Shown: positions 16,249 to 25,871, counted from the first letter of the stretch. The stretch: 47,770 nt of DNA from Flavobacteriaceae bacterium (GCA_027490305.1 JAIXYI010000082.1:1-47770), one strand, 5' to 3'. The notes: generated by a model from the letters alone, not told the origin. Translations and numbers: made by a program.

Positions 16249-16378
16249 TAACAAAATGTGCGGTTTTCCCGTAAAATGGTGTCTTCGGGAAACCGTATCT
16301 TGTCTTAGGGGAGGGGCGGATGCGTCCCTTACGGAAAAAAACGTAGATTCGGATACGGGAAAACCGTAGATTTTGTTA
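16249..16378. repeat. 130-bp element with 25-bp inverted ends and internal ACGG-A-rich-CCGT units
   Basis: The left arm 16249-16273 and right arm 16354-16378 are inverted copies differing at about two positions (TAACAAAAT, then CGGTTTTCCCGTA). The arm core TACGG-GAAAA-CCGTA is itself a small hairpin. Two further related units lie between the arms: CGGGAAACCGTAT (16287-16299) and ACGGAAAAAAACGTAGAT (16331-16348). Candidates are clustered regulator-binding sites, a MITE-like remnant or a transcribed hairpin. No protein gene begins directly downstream on either strand. Confidence 0.65.
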
Positions 16379-16590
16379 AAACAGATTCGCATTTTGGGAC
16401 CCGCGCACACTACTCCCACTACGTATGGAACTCTCTTTTTCAGGCGGCTGATTTGTGGTGTAGTGGGTTGAAATAGCCTTCTTTATTCGCATACAAGGGT
16501 GAATCAATGTGCCAACGTCACAACCTCAGGAATAAGGATGATAAGGATTTTTGAAATGGAGGCAAGGGTTTCCTATATGCAACCAGGCCC

Positions 16591-16761
16591 GCGCGAAGGA
16601 TAGGAGCGGCAGCCTTTTTGCGTCTTGAGGGTGGCGATAAGGAACGACATCCGTTTCGTGGGAATACAGTTGATAAAGCGGTAGCGCAAAAAGCTATAGC
16701 GGATAGCCTGACGGCGCCCGTGCAAGCGATGTAAGATGTAGGCCGATGCGCCGGCGCGCCC
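16591..16761. ncRNA. Structured intergenic repeat, copy A (candidate RNA element, possibly Flavo-1-like)
   Basis: Shares a GGATAGGA-x-CGGCAGCCTTTTTGC 5' block, a GCAAAAAGCTATAG-x-GGATAGCC block and a GCGCCGGC-x-CGCCC end with the copy at 47494-47695, while the loops between differ completely. CTTTTTGCG (16614-16622) pairs perfectly with CGCAAAAAG (16685-16693), and CGGCGC (16712-16717) with GCGCCG (16748-16753). Strand is ambiguous: a hairpin plus T-run ends it on the plus strand, but it also lies just past the stop of the minus-strand receptor gene and could be a 3' element. I recall similar repeats as common in Flavobacterium; identity with the Flavo-1 motif is unverified. Confidence 0.6.
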
Positions 16762-16770
16762 AAAATATAA

Positions 16771-16800
16771 AAGTCCGGATGGTCCGGACTTTCGTTTTTT
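16771..16800. terminator. Bidirectional hairpin terminator
   Basis: AAGTCCGGA (16771-16779) and TCCGGACTT (16783-16791) form a perfect 9-bp stem with a TGG loop. On the plus strand CGTTTTTT follows, ending the structured element; on the minus strand TTATATTTT follows, ending the receptor gene. Confidence 0.85.
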
Positions 16801-19165
16801 AAAAGAAGCCTCCGCCTCCTTGTTTGGTATTGTCGTCGCGTTGGCGGCGTTGCAGGGCGCGGTTCTTTCCGGCGCCGAAGCGGTAGTTGAAGCTGATGAA
16901 GAGCGAGCGGCTTTCCCAGTAGAAGGCGCCGTTTGACGGGTAAGGGTGTTCGGCATCGAAGGCGTAGCGCATGGTGTTGAACATGTCGTTGAAGCGTAGG
17001 CTCAGGCTAGCTTTGTCGCTGAGGAAGCTGTAGCGCATGCCGCTGTCGACTTTATACATTTCGCGGCTGTCATTTTGGACCCCGTTTACGCTGCCCCGGT
17101 AGAAGCCGAACAACAGGAAGCTGAGGTGTTTTGTAGCTTTGAAGTTACTATTGATACGGGCGTTGAAGGCGTTGGCGGTGATGGTGACTTCGGTCGGGTC
17201 AAAGTTGCCGGTGTTTAGGTTTCGGACGCTCACGACTCCGCGCTGGCGGATGCTCGAGAAATCGATGGCCGGCTGTACATCCCACCATTTGGTGATTTTG
17301 TAGTTAGTCGACAGTTCGAAACCGAAGGCGGTGTTGTCGCGGAAGTTGTCGAATGTCATGATGAGGCGGTTTTCCTCGTCGGACGGGTTGGGATATAGGA
17401 TCCGGCTGATCTCGTCGTTGATGAGGCGGAAGAAGACGCCGGCGGTGAGTGATCCTTTCTCGAGCATGCGGGTGTAGTTAACTTCGAGCGAGTTGGTAAA
17501 CTGCGGGTCAAGGCTTGGGTTGCCGACGGAGATGATGCGGGACGTACTGAACTCGGGCAGGCGGGTAGTTTGTTCGAGGCTTGGCCGGTCAACACGGCGG
17601 CTATAACTCATCTGCCAACTGTTTTTCTCGCTGGGCGTGTAGGTGAGGTAGGCGGACGGGTAGACGGTGATATAGTCGTCTTTGAAGTCGGTGTTGCCGT
17701 TGTAAATGGCCTTTACTTTGTAGCTTTCGAACCGTGCCCCGACCTGGTAGCTGAACTTGTCGAACCGCTGTCCGTAGGTCGCATAGGCGGAATAGATATC
17801 AAAATCATAAGAGGTAACCGCATTTGGAATCAGGACACCCGTAGTGCGGAAGACGTTCGAAGAGCGCATGAGACGGGCTTCGGCGCCGAGTTCGAGTGTC
17901 GATTTCTCGTTGAGAGGGTTGACGTAGTCGACGTTGGCGGTTTTGCCCACGCGGACTTCGCGTTTGAAGTCGTTGTAGGGCGCAATAGGGCTGGCTGCGG
18001 TCGGACGGAACGTAATATCCTGCAACTCCTTTGATTCGTTGAAGTTCAGTTCGACATCCAGTGTTTCGCCTTCTTTTTTGAAAAGGTGCTTGTAGGCAGT
18101 GTTGTAGATCTGGTTGTCGTTCTGGCTGTCATAGATGTCATAGCTGCTATAGTTTTCGGTGGTATTCGGGAAACCGTAGAAGCTGTCGATATAGCCGATG
18201 CCGCGCGCGAAGTTCTGCGTGGTATAGGCGGAGAGGGTGTTGCGGTCGTCGATATAGAAATCCATGCCGCCTTTTAGCAAGTGGCTTTTGTTTTTGTTGA
18301 CGATGTCGAACTCCTGTATGTTGTTTTGGTCTTCACGAATGACCTCGCCGTCGTTGAACTGGTTGCCGAAGTTGTTGCCGTAGGTCGCAAAGAAGTTGAC
18401 CTTTCCGGTGCGGAAATTCATATCGAGGGAATTGTTGATCTTCGGCGTCACAGCGACGGTTACGCCGGTGTTTAGACTGGCGTTGAAGCCGTCGTTGGCG
18501 TTTTTATGAAGGACGATGTTGATGATACCCGACATGCCTTCCGGGTTGTATTTGGCGCTCGGGTTGGTAATGAGTTCAATCTTCTTGATGGAAGTAGACG
18601 GAATCTGTTTCAGCAGGGTAGCGGCGTCGATGTTGGTCGGACGTCCGTCTACCAGAATGCGGACGTTTTCGTTGCCGCGGAGCGATATCTTCCCATCCTG
18701 ATCGACGTTGACTGACGGGATGTTGCCCATGATCTCGGATGCGGTGGCACCGGCGGTGGTGAGGTCACGACCGACGTTGATGACCTTGCGGTCGAGTTTT
18801 TGTTCGATGGTGGAACGCTCGGCTACGACGGTGACATCGTTGAGCACGACGGCATCTTCTTCGAGGACGATGGTGAAGTTGACCGTTTTCTGTGCGGTAA
18901 GATCGGCGGTTTGTGTCTGTGTCTTAAACCCCATGAACTGGATGTCGACCGTGTAGGCTTTGGGCTCTAGGTTCGCGATTTCGAACTTACCGTTGTCGTC
19001 AGTGATACCGCCGGTAACGATTTTTCCGTCGAGTTTGAGTGAGATGGTCACATAAGAGAGGGGTTGTTTCGTTTTGTCGGTAACGGTTCCGGTGATGCTG
19101 CCGGTTTTTTGGGCGGATAGCGGAAGTGCGAAGGCGAGTAACAACAACAGTAAGCGATGTTTCAT
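16799..19165 (-). CDS. TonB-dependent receptor-like outer-membrane beta-barrel protein (OMP_b-brl_3 type)
   Basis: 788 residues. Signal peptide MKHRLLLLLLAFALPLSAQ; a CarboxypepD_reg-like domain at about 22-105 (GSITGTVTDKTKQPLSYVTI...MGFKTQTQT); a plug domain at about 115-225 (LNDVTVVAERSTIEQKLDRKVINV...SLRGNENVRILVDGRPTN...IELITNPSAKYNPEGMSGIINIVL); then a long barrel of alternating aromatic strands. The tail carries basic and Gly residues (DDNTKQGGGGFF) after the last strand, as common in this subgroup. Ligand unknown: no SusD, FecI or transporter gene is adjacent. The upstream minus-strand giant gene is separated by a terminator at 19247-19270, so this receptor is transcribed on its own. 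Confidence 0.9.
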   Translation of the reverse strand: MKHRLLLLLLAFALPLSAQKTGSITGTVTDKTKQPLSYVTISLKLDGKIVTGGITDDNGKFEIANLEPKAYTVDIQFMGFKTQTQTADLTAQKTVNFTIVLEEDAVVLNDVTVVAERSTIEQKLDRKVINVGRDLTTAGATASEIMGNIPSVNVDQDGKISLRGNENVRILVDGRPTNIDAATLLKQIPSTSIKKIELITNPSAKYNPEGMSGIINIVLHKNANDGFNASLNTGVTVAVTPKINNSLDMNFRTGKVNFFATYGNNFGNQFNDGEVIREDQNNIQEFDIVNKNKSHLLKGGMDFYIDDRNTLSAYTTQNFARGIGYIDSFYGFPNTTENYSSYDIYDSQNDNQIYNTAYKHLFKKEGETLDVELNFNESKELQDITFRPTAASPIAPYNDFKREVRVGKTANVDYVNPLNEKSTLELGAEARLMRSSNVFRTTGVLIPNAVTSYDFDIYSAYATYGQRFDKFSYQVGARFESYKVKAIYNGNTDFKDDYITVYPSAYLTYTPSEKNSWQMSYSRRVDRPSLEQTTRLPEFSTSRIISVGNPSLDPQFTNSLEVNYTRMLEKGSLTAGVFFRLINDEISRILYPNPSDEENRLIMTFDNFRDNTAFGFELSTNYKITKWWDVQPAIDFSSIRQRGVVSVRNLNTGNFDPTEVTITANAFNARINSNFKATKHLSFLLFGFYRGSVNGVQNDSREMYKVDSGMRYSFLSDKASLSLRFNDMFNTMRYAFDAEHPYPSNGAFYWESRSLFISFNYRFGAGKNRALQRRQRDDNTKQGGGGFF

Positions 19166-19246
19166 GAAGTGTCTGTTTGAGTATTTTTTAACGCAAACGA
19201 GACTCGTATTGCCTGAAGTTGTTACACAGAAAAGACATTAAAAAAG

Positions 19247-19270
19247 AAAAGGCTCCATATGGAGCCTTTT
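19247..19270 (-). terminator. Intrinsic terminator of the giant T9SS cargo gene
   Basis: AAAAGGCTCC (19247-19256) and GGAGCCTTTT (19261-19270) form a 10-bp stem with an ATAT loop. On the minus strand a T-rich stretch follows; the hairpin is symmetric and could act in both directions. Confidence 0.88.
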
Positions 19271-19291
19271 ACTTTCATAAGTATCAAACGA

Positions 19292-22200
19292 TTAACGTAC
19301 GAGCGAGAAGTGTGATCGGTATTCACGCGGCACGCCATTTTCGATATAGTTGACGATAAACCAGTAGTCGTCGGCCGGAAGCGGACTTCCGTTGGCTGTG
19401 CCGTCCCATCCCGGTCCGTCAGTCGTCATGGTTTTCAATAGTTTGCCGTAACGATCGTAGATAGTGATGGTGGATCCTACCTGGCTTGCGAGTCCCGGAA
19501 TACGGTAAGTATCGTTGATACCGTCGCCGTTAGGCGTGAAGTACTTCGGATTGTATACCGTTTGAACGGCAATTGGGAAGGCAGCGCTGCCGCAACCATT
19601 CGGGTCGATAACCGTGATTTCGTGCCATCCTTCCGTTACACCCGTGAAGGTGAAGGTCGTGGCGTTCGGAGGTGTGCTCGCTACCGGCGTTGAACCGTCG
19701 ATCGAGTAAAGGAACTCGCCTACAGTATCCGGAATAGGTGTTACGGTAACCACCACGGTTTGGTTGTCACTGAAGTAACCGGTAGTCACGTCAATCTGAA
19801 CATCTTGCGGCTTACCTGACTGAATGATTGTAAATGGAATCGCACCGGAGTCACAAGCTGTAAGGCCGTTGACGGTTGTTGTGATGTACAATGTATAATC
19901 ACCCGGAGTGGTTGTCGTGAAATTCGGAGATGTGCTAACGGTTGCACCTGATGCATCCTGCCAGTCGAAAGTGTAGTATTGAGAAGAGTAACCGCTCACT
20001 ACATATCCTGGCGTAACAGCCCCCGTTTCACTGTCGACACAAATCGGATCTTCGATTACGAGCTTATCACCCGTTGGTTGAGCGATTGGAAGCAACTGAA
20101 TCAGGGTTGGCGTGGAATAACACGATGGCGTTGCGATGTTGGTAACGACGGCGTAGATATTCTCTGGATACGCTCTTGCCGCGGTATCGCCATTCGGACC
20201 GTTGTCAGTCGCGATAGCGTCTGTACGAAGCGCCGCGTTTTGTGCGTTGTCATAGTACGACACTTCATAAGCGGTGGCGCTTTGTGACCCCAGAACGGTT
20301 GCCGTCAGGCTATCGAGATCAAAATCATAATTTTCGTCGCCATCGGTGTCACAGACCGTAGTTAAATTAGCCGGTACAGTGTTCGCAACAGCCGGCGAGT
20401 TAATCGTAACCGTGAACGCTGGACTTTGGTCGGAACAGGTTCCGGCTCCATTCATGGCATACACATAAAGCGTAGTCGTAGATGCGATAACAGCACCACC
20501 TGCATAGCTCGTTCCAGTTCCGTTTGGACCTGTGTAATACAGAGCACCTGGTGTGGTGAGGGCAGGAAGCGTATAGTTCCCGCAGTTCTGAACGCTGGCC
20601 GGTTCTTCTACGTTGAAAACGTTGATGACTTTCGGTTCCCATGTTCCGACGCAGGTATTCGGTGTTGTACCGTTTACCGCGTAGACGTAGATAGTCGTAG
20701 TCGGTGCGGTGTAGCTAGTGCCAGCCGCAATTACGGCTCCATTGATGGCATCGTAGTATTGTGCGTTAGGCGTCAACAGCGCTGGCAGTGTGTAGCTGTT
20801 ACACGCGTTTACAGTCGCGACGTCGGCGGCGTTGTATACCGGAGTTGGCGTAATGGTCACCGCAAAGTCGTCGATGTCGTTACAGTTGGCGTTAGCCGGA
20901 TTCTCTGCGTACACGTAAAGCGTAGTCGAGGCGAGAACAGGTGATGACACCGGCGTGGTGTGCGCCAGATCCGCATAAAGACCTGCGTTAGCCGGAAGTG
21001 CTGCGATAAAAGCCGTCGGATCCCACGAATCACAACTGAATACCGGTTGGTAATCTGTAAGGGAAGGCGTTTGCGAAATCGTCACGGTGAACGCCTCTTC
21101 GTCGTAACACTGGTTCAGGTTAGATGCCGGTCCTGACGCTGCGTACGCGTAGAACGTATAGGTCGCAGGAGCGGTAATGGTAGAACCAACGGCGTGCAAT
21201 ATGTTACCTGGCGTGTTAGGTCCACCTGGCTGCTCATAATACGCGGTGGCCGGAGCAACCAGAGCAGGGAAGGTAAAGCCGCTATCACTACAGGCGGCGA
21301 AAGGAGTGCCCACGATTGGCGCTACTACCGGCGTGTTGTATACACCAACGTTGAACGTACGATAGTTGACACAAGCGGCAGCATCTGGTGATTGCGTGCG
21401 GATGTATACGGTAGCACCAGGGGCCGAAATAGTAGCCGGAGCAGGCGTATCGGTTCCGTCGTTTGTGGTTACATATCCCGTTGCAATCGGAGAGAAATCC
21501 GTTACGGTTGGCAATGCATACGAGTCACAGGTATTCACGCTATACGTGGTTCCGGTCAATGTTACGCCGGTCGGAGTGGTATAGGTCGGCGCTGGCGTAA
21601 TGTTGATTTGCCATGGCTCTTCATCCGGACACAGAGAAGGGTTAGCCGATGGACTAGCTGCGTAAGCATACAAAAGAATAGAGCTAGTCAATACTTCGCC
21701 TGGCGCGTGTGCGATATTACCCGCTGTAACCGGACCTCCGGGCTGCTCGTAATAACCTGTTACGGGCGCTGTGTAGGCGGGAAGCGTGTAGTTTACGCAT
21801 GCATTTACCGTAGTTTGTGTCGGTACAACCGGTTTTGCAAACAAGTTGATGGTAAACTGTTTGTAGTTGACACATGCTGCAGCGTCTGCTGACTGTGTCC
21901 GGATATATATCGTTGTTGCACCTAATGTCGTTACCGTGGCACTGCCAAAAGCGGTGTCCGTTCCGTCGTTGGTGGTTACATATCCAGTGGCAATCGGTGA
22001 GAACGCCGTAGCTGCTGGCAAAGTGTAAGAGTCGCAGGCATTAACTGTAAATGTCGTACCGCTCAACGTGACACCGGCAGGCGTGGTATAGGTTGGCGCC
22101 GGAGTGATGTTGATTTGCCATGGCTCTTCGTCCGGACAAAGCGCTGGGTTTGTAGACGGGCTGGCCGCATAGGCGTACAACAAGATTGAACTCGTGAGCG

Positions 22201-25200
22201 TTTCACCTGGCAGGTGCGCGACGTTACCGGCTGTCAGCGGACCACCTGGTTGCTCATAGTAACCGGTTACAGGTGCGGTATAGGCCGGAAGCGTGTAGTT
22301 TACACAGGCATTTATGGTAGTCTGTGTGGGAACAGAAGGCTTCGGATAAATCGCCACGTTGAACATTTTCTGGTCGGAACATGGAATCCGGTTGTTGTTC
22401 TCGGCGTACACATAGATCGGGCCTGACGTCATGATAGCCGTATTGACAGCAATCGGAGTACTGGCCGCTGAGTTTTGCGGGTTAACGGGTGCGGCGTAAT
22501 ACTTTGCACCACCTGTCAACGCCGGTAGTATGTATCCTGTATCGTCACAGGCCATTACCGTATCACCGTCATTAAGTCCGCCCGGCAATGTTACCGTCGT
22601 TGACGTAATGTCGATGTCAATGCTATAGGAAACCGGCGGGCATCCTCCGGAGGCACTTGGGTTATAGGCATAGAGCGTGGTCAGCCCTGGTGTGCTGATG
22701 ACAGTGCCCGGAGTAATCGCAACGTTGGAGGAAGAAGGTCCGCCCGCAGCGAAATAAAACTCTCCGTTTAAAAGGTCAGGAACCGTATAGGTTGAGTTAC
22801 AGAACGGCGCAGGTTGCGGCACGATGGTAATGGTAGGCTCATTGTCAACCGTCACAAGGAAGGATGTTTCCTGTATACAGCCGTTTGCGTCGTCATAAAC
22901 GTATATAGTCTGTGTGGAAATGACCGGATAATTAACGGGTAACAATGTACCTGTGCCACCCGCGCCTGTATAGTAGTTTCCGGTATGCCCGATAGGTTGG
23001 AGGTAGTAAACGTTACATACCGTTTGGTTCGCGAAGCTAGGAAGCGGCGTTTGCAATACGGTTATAGTAAAATTCACGTTGTTCGTACACGCCTGGCCCG
23101 GAACATAGTAGTAAATGGTCTGGGTCGAAGTAATGTTCAAGTTAGTGATCAGAGCGCCACCTCCTGCGGGTGCTGTGCGATACTCGCCCGTAGTCAATGT
23201 AGGCAGCGTAAACGACGTACACACACTTTGACTCGTAGGTAGAAAGTTAATCGCCGAGGAGCCGATGACGATGTTAATCTCTTCGTCATCCCAACAGTTC
23301 GGGGTAGTGCCGCTCTGTTTGTAAAGATAAATCTTGTTAGCGCCATTTCCATAAATAGTGCCCGGCGTTACGAGTGTTCCCGCCCCGGCGGGTTGTGTAT
23401 AATACGCCATCCCAGTTGGTGGTGTAGGAACCGAGTAGGGGTTACATTGAAATACATCCGGTTGATCTGGAATGTTTTGGAACGGGATAATGGTAATCGT
23501 TATCGCTTTCTCAACCGCACAGTCGCCGGGTATGTCAGGATTCTGAAAATACGCATATACAATAGTGGTGCCGACAGTATTGATGGTTAGGTTTGTCAAC
23601 TGGCCGCCAGTGCCGCCAGGACCATTGTAATAGTCTCCGTATGGCAGGGGTGTAAGCGGATAACCGGTATTTTCGCAGGCACTACCGTTTGTAATAGTTG
23701 AAAAGTCGGCCTTTGTAATTTTGAATGAGTCTCGACCTGCGGGACACGAACCGTCGCCCGGGTTATACAGATATACGGTTACCGGCGTTCCAGCAACAGG
23801 TGTAATAGTAGCACCATCAGCGTATGCAGTTCCGCCCCCATTATCTGCAGTGCGGTATTGTGCACCTGGAAACGCAGCGAGTGATGGTAATGTATAGGCG
23901 CCGCATAAGATCACGTCTGGTAAGACCGGAACCGTTGGCAACGGCGTTACAATTAATTGTATCGAACTCGTCGCGAAACAGGTGGTGTTATTACCCGCCT
24001 GAACTCTTATATACACCACACTACTTACCCTGATTAAGCGGCCATTTGTCAAAGTAAGCGGGTTTGTTCCTGTGTTAGCACCGTTGGCAGAAGCATGGAA
24101 CGTAACTACATATTGAGATGGATTTTGTGTTCCTAATGCCGCCGCGATGATGGGATTCATGTCAAAGTCTCCCCGGGGCGGGTTGTTGACAGCATTTATC
24201 GCACAAACAGTCAGAGGAGCACTAATCGGAGTAGGTAGAGGAGCGACGCCATTAACTGCATTGAGCGTAAAACTGCGTACCGCGTAGCATTCGGTTCCCG
24301 GATTTGTAATCCTAACAAAAACGGTCATCGGGCTTTGGGCCTGCGTAATATTAATGCTTGTACCCAGCGGGGATACATTACCATCAGCGTTGGGCTGCGA
24401 AGCATGGTAAGAGATGATCGTATCGGCTGGTAGGTCATCGGCCGTGTTCGCTGGTGTGTTATTGTTGAGTATAAGTGTTGTCGTAGGCGTTAGGTCAAAC
24501 GTATACGGAGCCGCGCATAAATATCGGTCTGGTACAGTTGCAAGTGCATTTACAGCAGGCAGTACTTCAACCTTTATGTCATCTGTGATGGCCGCGCAGG
24601 AAGGTTGTGTGTACACCAATGAGAAATTGTTTATACCGGCCGTCAGAGGCGTGGCCAATGTGTTCAAGTCAAGCGAGGAAGAGGTTGCTGAAGGAATCGG
24701 TGTTCCTTCCTGAAGCCACTGGTAGGTAGTGCCTGACGGGGGAAGAGTAGTGGGTTGAAGAACTGGGTATGCACTATTTTCGCAGACTGCGGAGTTGTTC
24801 GAATCTACGCGATCTGGACCAAGTATGTTTTGACCGATATTAAAACTCGATCCTTCAATGAAAATCGCAGAGTCATACCCCACGTTCAGGTTATCGTCGG
24901 CACTGCCACGGCCGTCTGCAATGACGATTTTGATTCTGTATTGGTCACCGATGATCAGACCCGACGCAGAGGCCGTCATTTGAACGGTCTGCCCGTTGAA
25001 GTTGATGGCGGGTCCGAAATTCGGTCCGTTGTAGGCGCCGAAAAAGGAGGCGTTGGCAGACGGACAGTTTGGGTTGTTTGCACTGTCACGAATAGTGGCC
25101 ACGGAAATAGGGGTATTACCGGCAATAACCGCGAGGTTCTGCTTCGTTCCAGATGGTATGTGCTCAAGGATGAAAGCGAATGCGTCAGAAAAGTTACACT

Positions 25201-25663
25201 GTGACGCCCCGTACTCTTCTGATGCAAAGATAAAGTTGAAGTCGAATGCAGCCGCTGTCGGGTTGAATCGGAACTCAAGATACGACGCGTTGATCGAGCT
25301 AAAGGTCACACCCGATTGCGACAATAGGATTGATTCGAGTTCGGTATCGCCACCCCATGAGGTCGATCCGGCGCTTTGGATGGTCGTATTCGGACTCGGA
25401 GACAGTGTCACATCACCGGTCGAAAGTACCACACCCGAAGCGAAGGGGAAGTTCGGGTTGTAGTTTACAAACTTCCCAATACCGTTGGTTGAACCGAAAT
25501 TGGTTCCGGTGGAAGCGGTGACGTTTGTGCCGGAGACGCACGGACTGTTGATCAATACCGAGTTCACCAACTGCGCAGGCGTCAGCGAAGTGTCAACTTG
25601 AATACCTTGCGAAAAACCAGCAAAACTTAGGAATAATGCGACAAAAACATAAAACTTATTCAT
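19292..25663 (-). CDS. Giant choice-of-anchor L, Cys/Tyr-repeat protein with T9SS type B sorting domain
   Basis: A secreted surface protein of 2123 residues. Signal peptide MNKFYVFVALFLSFAGFSQ; a choice-of-anchor L domain at about 25-270 (FDFNFIFASEEYGASQCNF, IVIADGRGSADDNLNVGYDSAIF). About 1650 residues follow made of repeated modules, each with a C-x-x-Y-x-L/V-P motif (NACVNYTLPAY, NACDSYTLP), a Tyr-Gly rich strand and a closing segment such as TIYVYAEN. The C-terminal gliding-motility-associated domain is YFTPNGDGINDTYRIPG...ITIYDRYGKLL...GWDGTANGSPLPADDYWFIV, ending in HFSLVR, the type B sorting signal for the type IX secretion system. Likely an adhesin or matrix component. Encoded alone, with long tandem DNA repeats inside. 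Confidence 0.93.
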   Translation of the reverse strand: MNKFYVFVALFLSFAGFSQGIQVDTSLTPAQLVNSVLINSPCVSGTNVTASTGTNFGSTNGIGKFVNYNPNFPFASGVVLSTGDVTLSPSPNTTIQSAGSTSWGGDTELESILLSQSGVTFSSINASYLEFRFNPTAAAFDFNFIFASEEYGASQCNFSDAFAFILEHIPSGTKQNLAVIAGNTPISVATIRDSANNPNCPSANASFFGAYNGPNFGPAINFNGQTVQMTASASGLIIGDQYRIKIVIADGRGSADDNLNVGYDSAIFIEGSSFNIGQNILGPDRVDSNNSAVCENSAYPVLQPTTLPPSGTTYQWLQEGTPIPSATSSSLDLNTLATPLTAGINNFSLVYTQPSCAAITDDIKVEVLPAVNALATVPDRYLCAAPYTFDLTPTTTLILNNNTPANTADDLPADTIISYHASQPNADGNVSPLGTSINITQAQSPMTVFVRITNPGTECYAVRSFTLNAVNGVAPLPTPISAPLTVCAINAVNNPPRGDFDMNPIIAAALGTQNPSQYVVTFHASANGANTGTNPLTLTNGRLIRVSSVVYIRVQAGNNTTCFATSSIQLIVTPLPTVPVLPDVILCGAYTLPSLAAFPGAQYRTADNGGGTAYADGATITPVAGTPVTVYLYNPGDGSCPAGRDSFKITKADFSTITNGSACENTGYPLTPLPYGDYYNGPGGTGGQLTNLTINTVGTTIVYAYFQNPDIPGDCAVEKAITITIIPFQNIPDQPDVFQCNPYSVPTPPTGMAYYTQPAGAGTLVTPGTIYGNGANKIYLYKQSGTTPNCWDDEEINIVIGSSAINFLPTSQSVCTSFTLPTLTTGEYRTAPAGGGALITNLNITSTQTIYYYVPGQACTNNVNFTITVLQTPLPSFANQTVCNVYYLQPIGHTGNYYTGAGGTGTLLPVNYPVISTQTIYVYDDANGCIQETSFLVTVDNEPTITIVPQPAPFCNSTYTVPDLLNGEFYFAAGGPSSSNVAITPGTVISTPGLTTLYAYNPSASGGCPPVSYSIDIDITSTTVTLPGGLNDGDTVMACDDTGYILPALTGGAKYYAAPVNPQNSAASTPIAVNTAIMTSGPIYVYAENNNRIPCSDQKMFNVAIYPKPSVPTQTTINACVNYTLPAYTAPVTGYYEQPGGPLTAGNVAHLPGETLTSSILLYAYAASPSTNPALCPDEEPWQINITPAPTYTTPAGVTLSGTTFTVNACDSYTLPAATAFSPIATGYVTTNDGTDTAFGSATVTTLGATTIYIRTQSADAAACVNYKQFTINLFAKPVVPTQTTVNACVNYTLPAYTAPVTGYYEQPGGPVTAGNIAHAPGEVLTSSILLYAYAASPSANPSLCPDEEPWQINITPAPTYTTPTGVTLTGTTYSVNTCDSYALPTVTDFSPIATGYVTTNDGTDTPAPATISAPGATVYIRTQSPDAAACVNYRTFNVGVYNTPVVAPIVGTPFAACSDSGFTFPALVAPATAYYEQPGGPNTPGNILHAVGSTITAPATYTFYAYAASGPASNLNQCYDEEAFTVTISQTPSLTDYQPVFSCDSWDPTAFIAALPANAGLYADLAHTTPVSSPVLASTTLYVYAENPANANCNDIDDFAVTITPTPVYNAADVATVNACNSYTLPALLTPNAQYYDAINGAVIAAGTSYTAPTTTIYVYAVNGTTPNTCVGTWEPKVINVFNVEEPASVQNCGNYTLPALTTPGALYYTGPNGTGTSYAGGAVIASTTTLYVYAMNGAGTCSDQSPAFTVTINSPAVANTVPANLTTVCDTDGDENYDFDLDSLTATVLGSQSATAYEVSYYDNAQNAALRTDAIATDNGPNGDTAARAYPENIYAVVTNIATPSCYSTPTLIQLLPIAQPTGDKLVIEDPICVDSETGAVTPGYVVSGYSSQYYTFDWQDASGATVSTSPNFTTTTPGDYTLYITTTVNGLTACDSGAIPFTIIQSGKPQDVQIDVTTGYFSDNQTVVVTVTPIPDTVGEFLYSIDGSTPVASTPPNATTFTFTGVTEGWHEITVIDPNGCGSAAFPIAVQTVYNPKYFTPNGDGINDTYRIPGLASQVGSTITIYDRYGKLLKTMTTDGPGWDGTANGSPLPADDYWFIVNYIENGVPREYRSHFSLVR
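21330..22344 (-). repeat. Two tandem 507-bp repeats inside the giant surface-protein gene
   Basis: Two in-frame copies of a 169-residue double module (boundaries approximate, about 21837-22344 and 21330-21836). The anchor TGTTGATTTGCCATGGCTCT occurs at 22108 and at 21601, exactly 507 nt apart. Both copies read PTQTT-x-NACVNYTLPAY, then YYEQPGGP, CPDEEPWQINITPAPTYTTP and FSPIATGYVTTNDGTDT. Copies diverge by scattered substitutions, so the duplication is not very recent. Confidence 0.85.
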
Positions 25664-25688
25664 ATCCGCAGAAATAATTTTAAGGAAA

Positions 25689-25696
25689 CAAACATA
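25689..25696 (-). promoter_or_regulatory. -7 element (TATGTTTG) of the giant surface-protein gene
   Basis: Exact TAnnTTTG match on the minus strand, 25 nt before the ATG at 25663, in an AT-rich divergent region; no -33 TTG at usual spacing. Confidence 0.45.
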
Positions 25697-25843
25697 GCAA
25701 TTATTTTATAAAAAATTCTTAAAAAAACGAAATTCGCCTCAGGCTCAGTCCGCTCCTTTTCTCATCTTTTATAATACGAAAACAGCCACTAATCCATTTA
25801 CCCTAATTTGTACGTTTATAATTCACCATTTTGGAATTAGCAC

Positions 25844-25851
25844 TATCTTTG
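25844..25851 (+). promoter_or_regulatory. argS: -7 element (TATCTTTG) of argS
   Basis: Exact TAnnTTTG match 20 nt before ATG 25872. A TTG at 25831 is too close (10-nt spacer) to be the -33 element. Confidence 0.55.
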
Positions 25852-25871
25852 CGCGTCAATTTTGGAACGGA

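Larger units (their letters stand above)
16069..16798. other. 730-bp non-coding region
   Basis: No convincing gene is present. The first 180 bases (16069-16248) show nothing recognisable. 16249-16378 is an inverted-repeat element, 16379-16590 is featureless, 16591-16761 is a structured repeat shared with the end of the window, and 16771-16800 is a terminator hairpin. Short open frames here lack start signals and run through these structures. Confidence 0.75.

Noticed and set aside
16518..16956. Small minus-strand open frames in the 16.5-16.9 kb intergenic region
   Set aside because: They run through the structured repeat, a terminator and the end of the receptor gene, so coding is implausible.
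21330..22344. Regular repeats in the giant gene as a possible CRISPR-like array
   Set aside because: The repeat is a 507-nt in-frame coding duplication; there are no short identical repeats with unique spacers and no cas genes.
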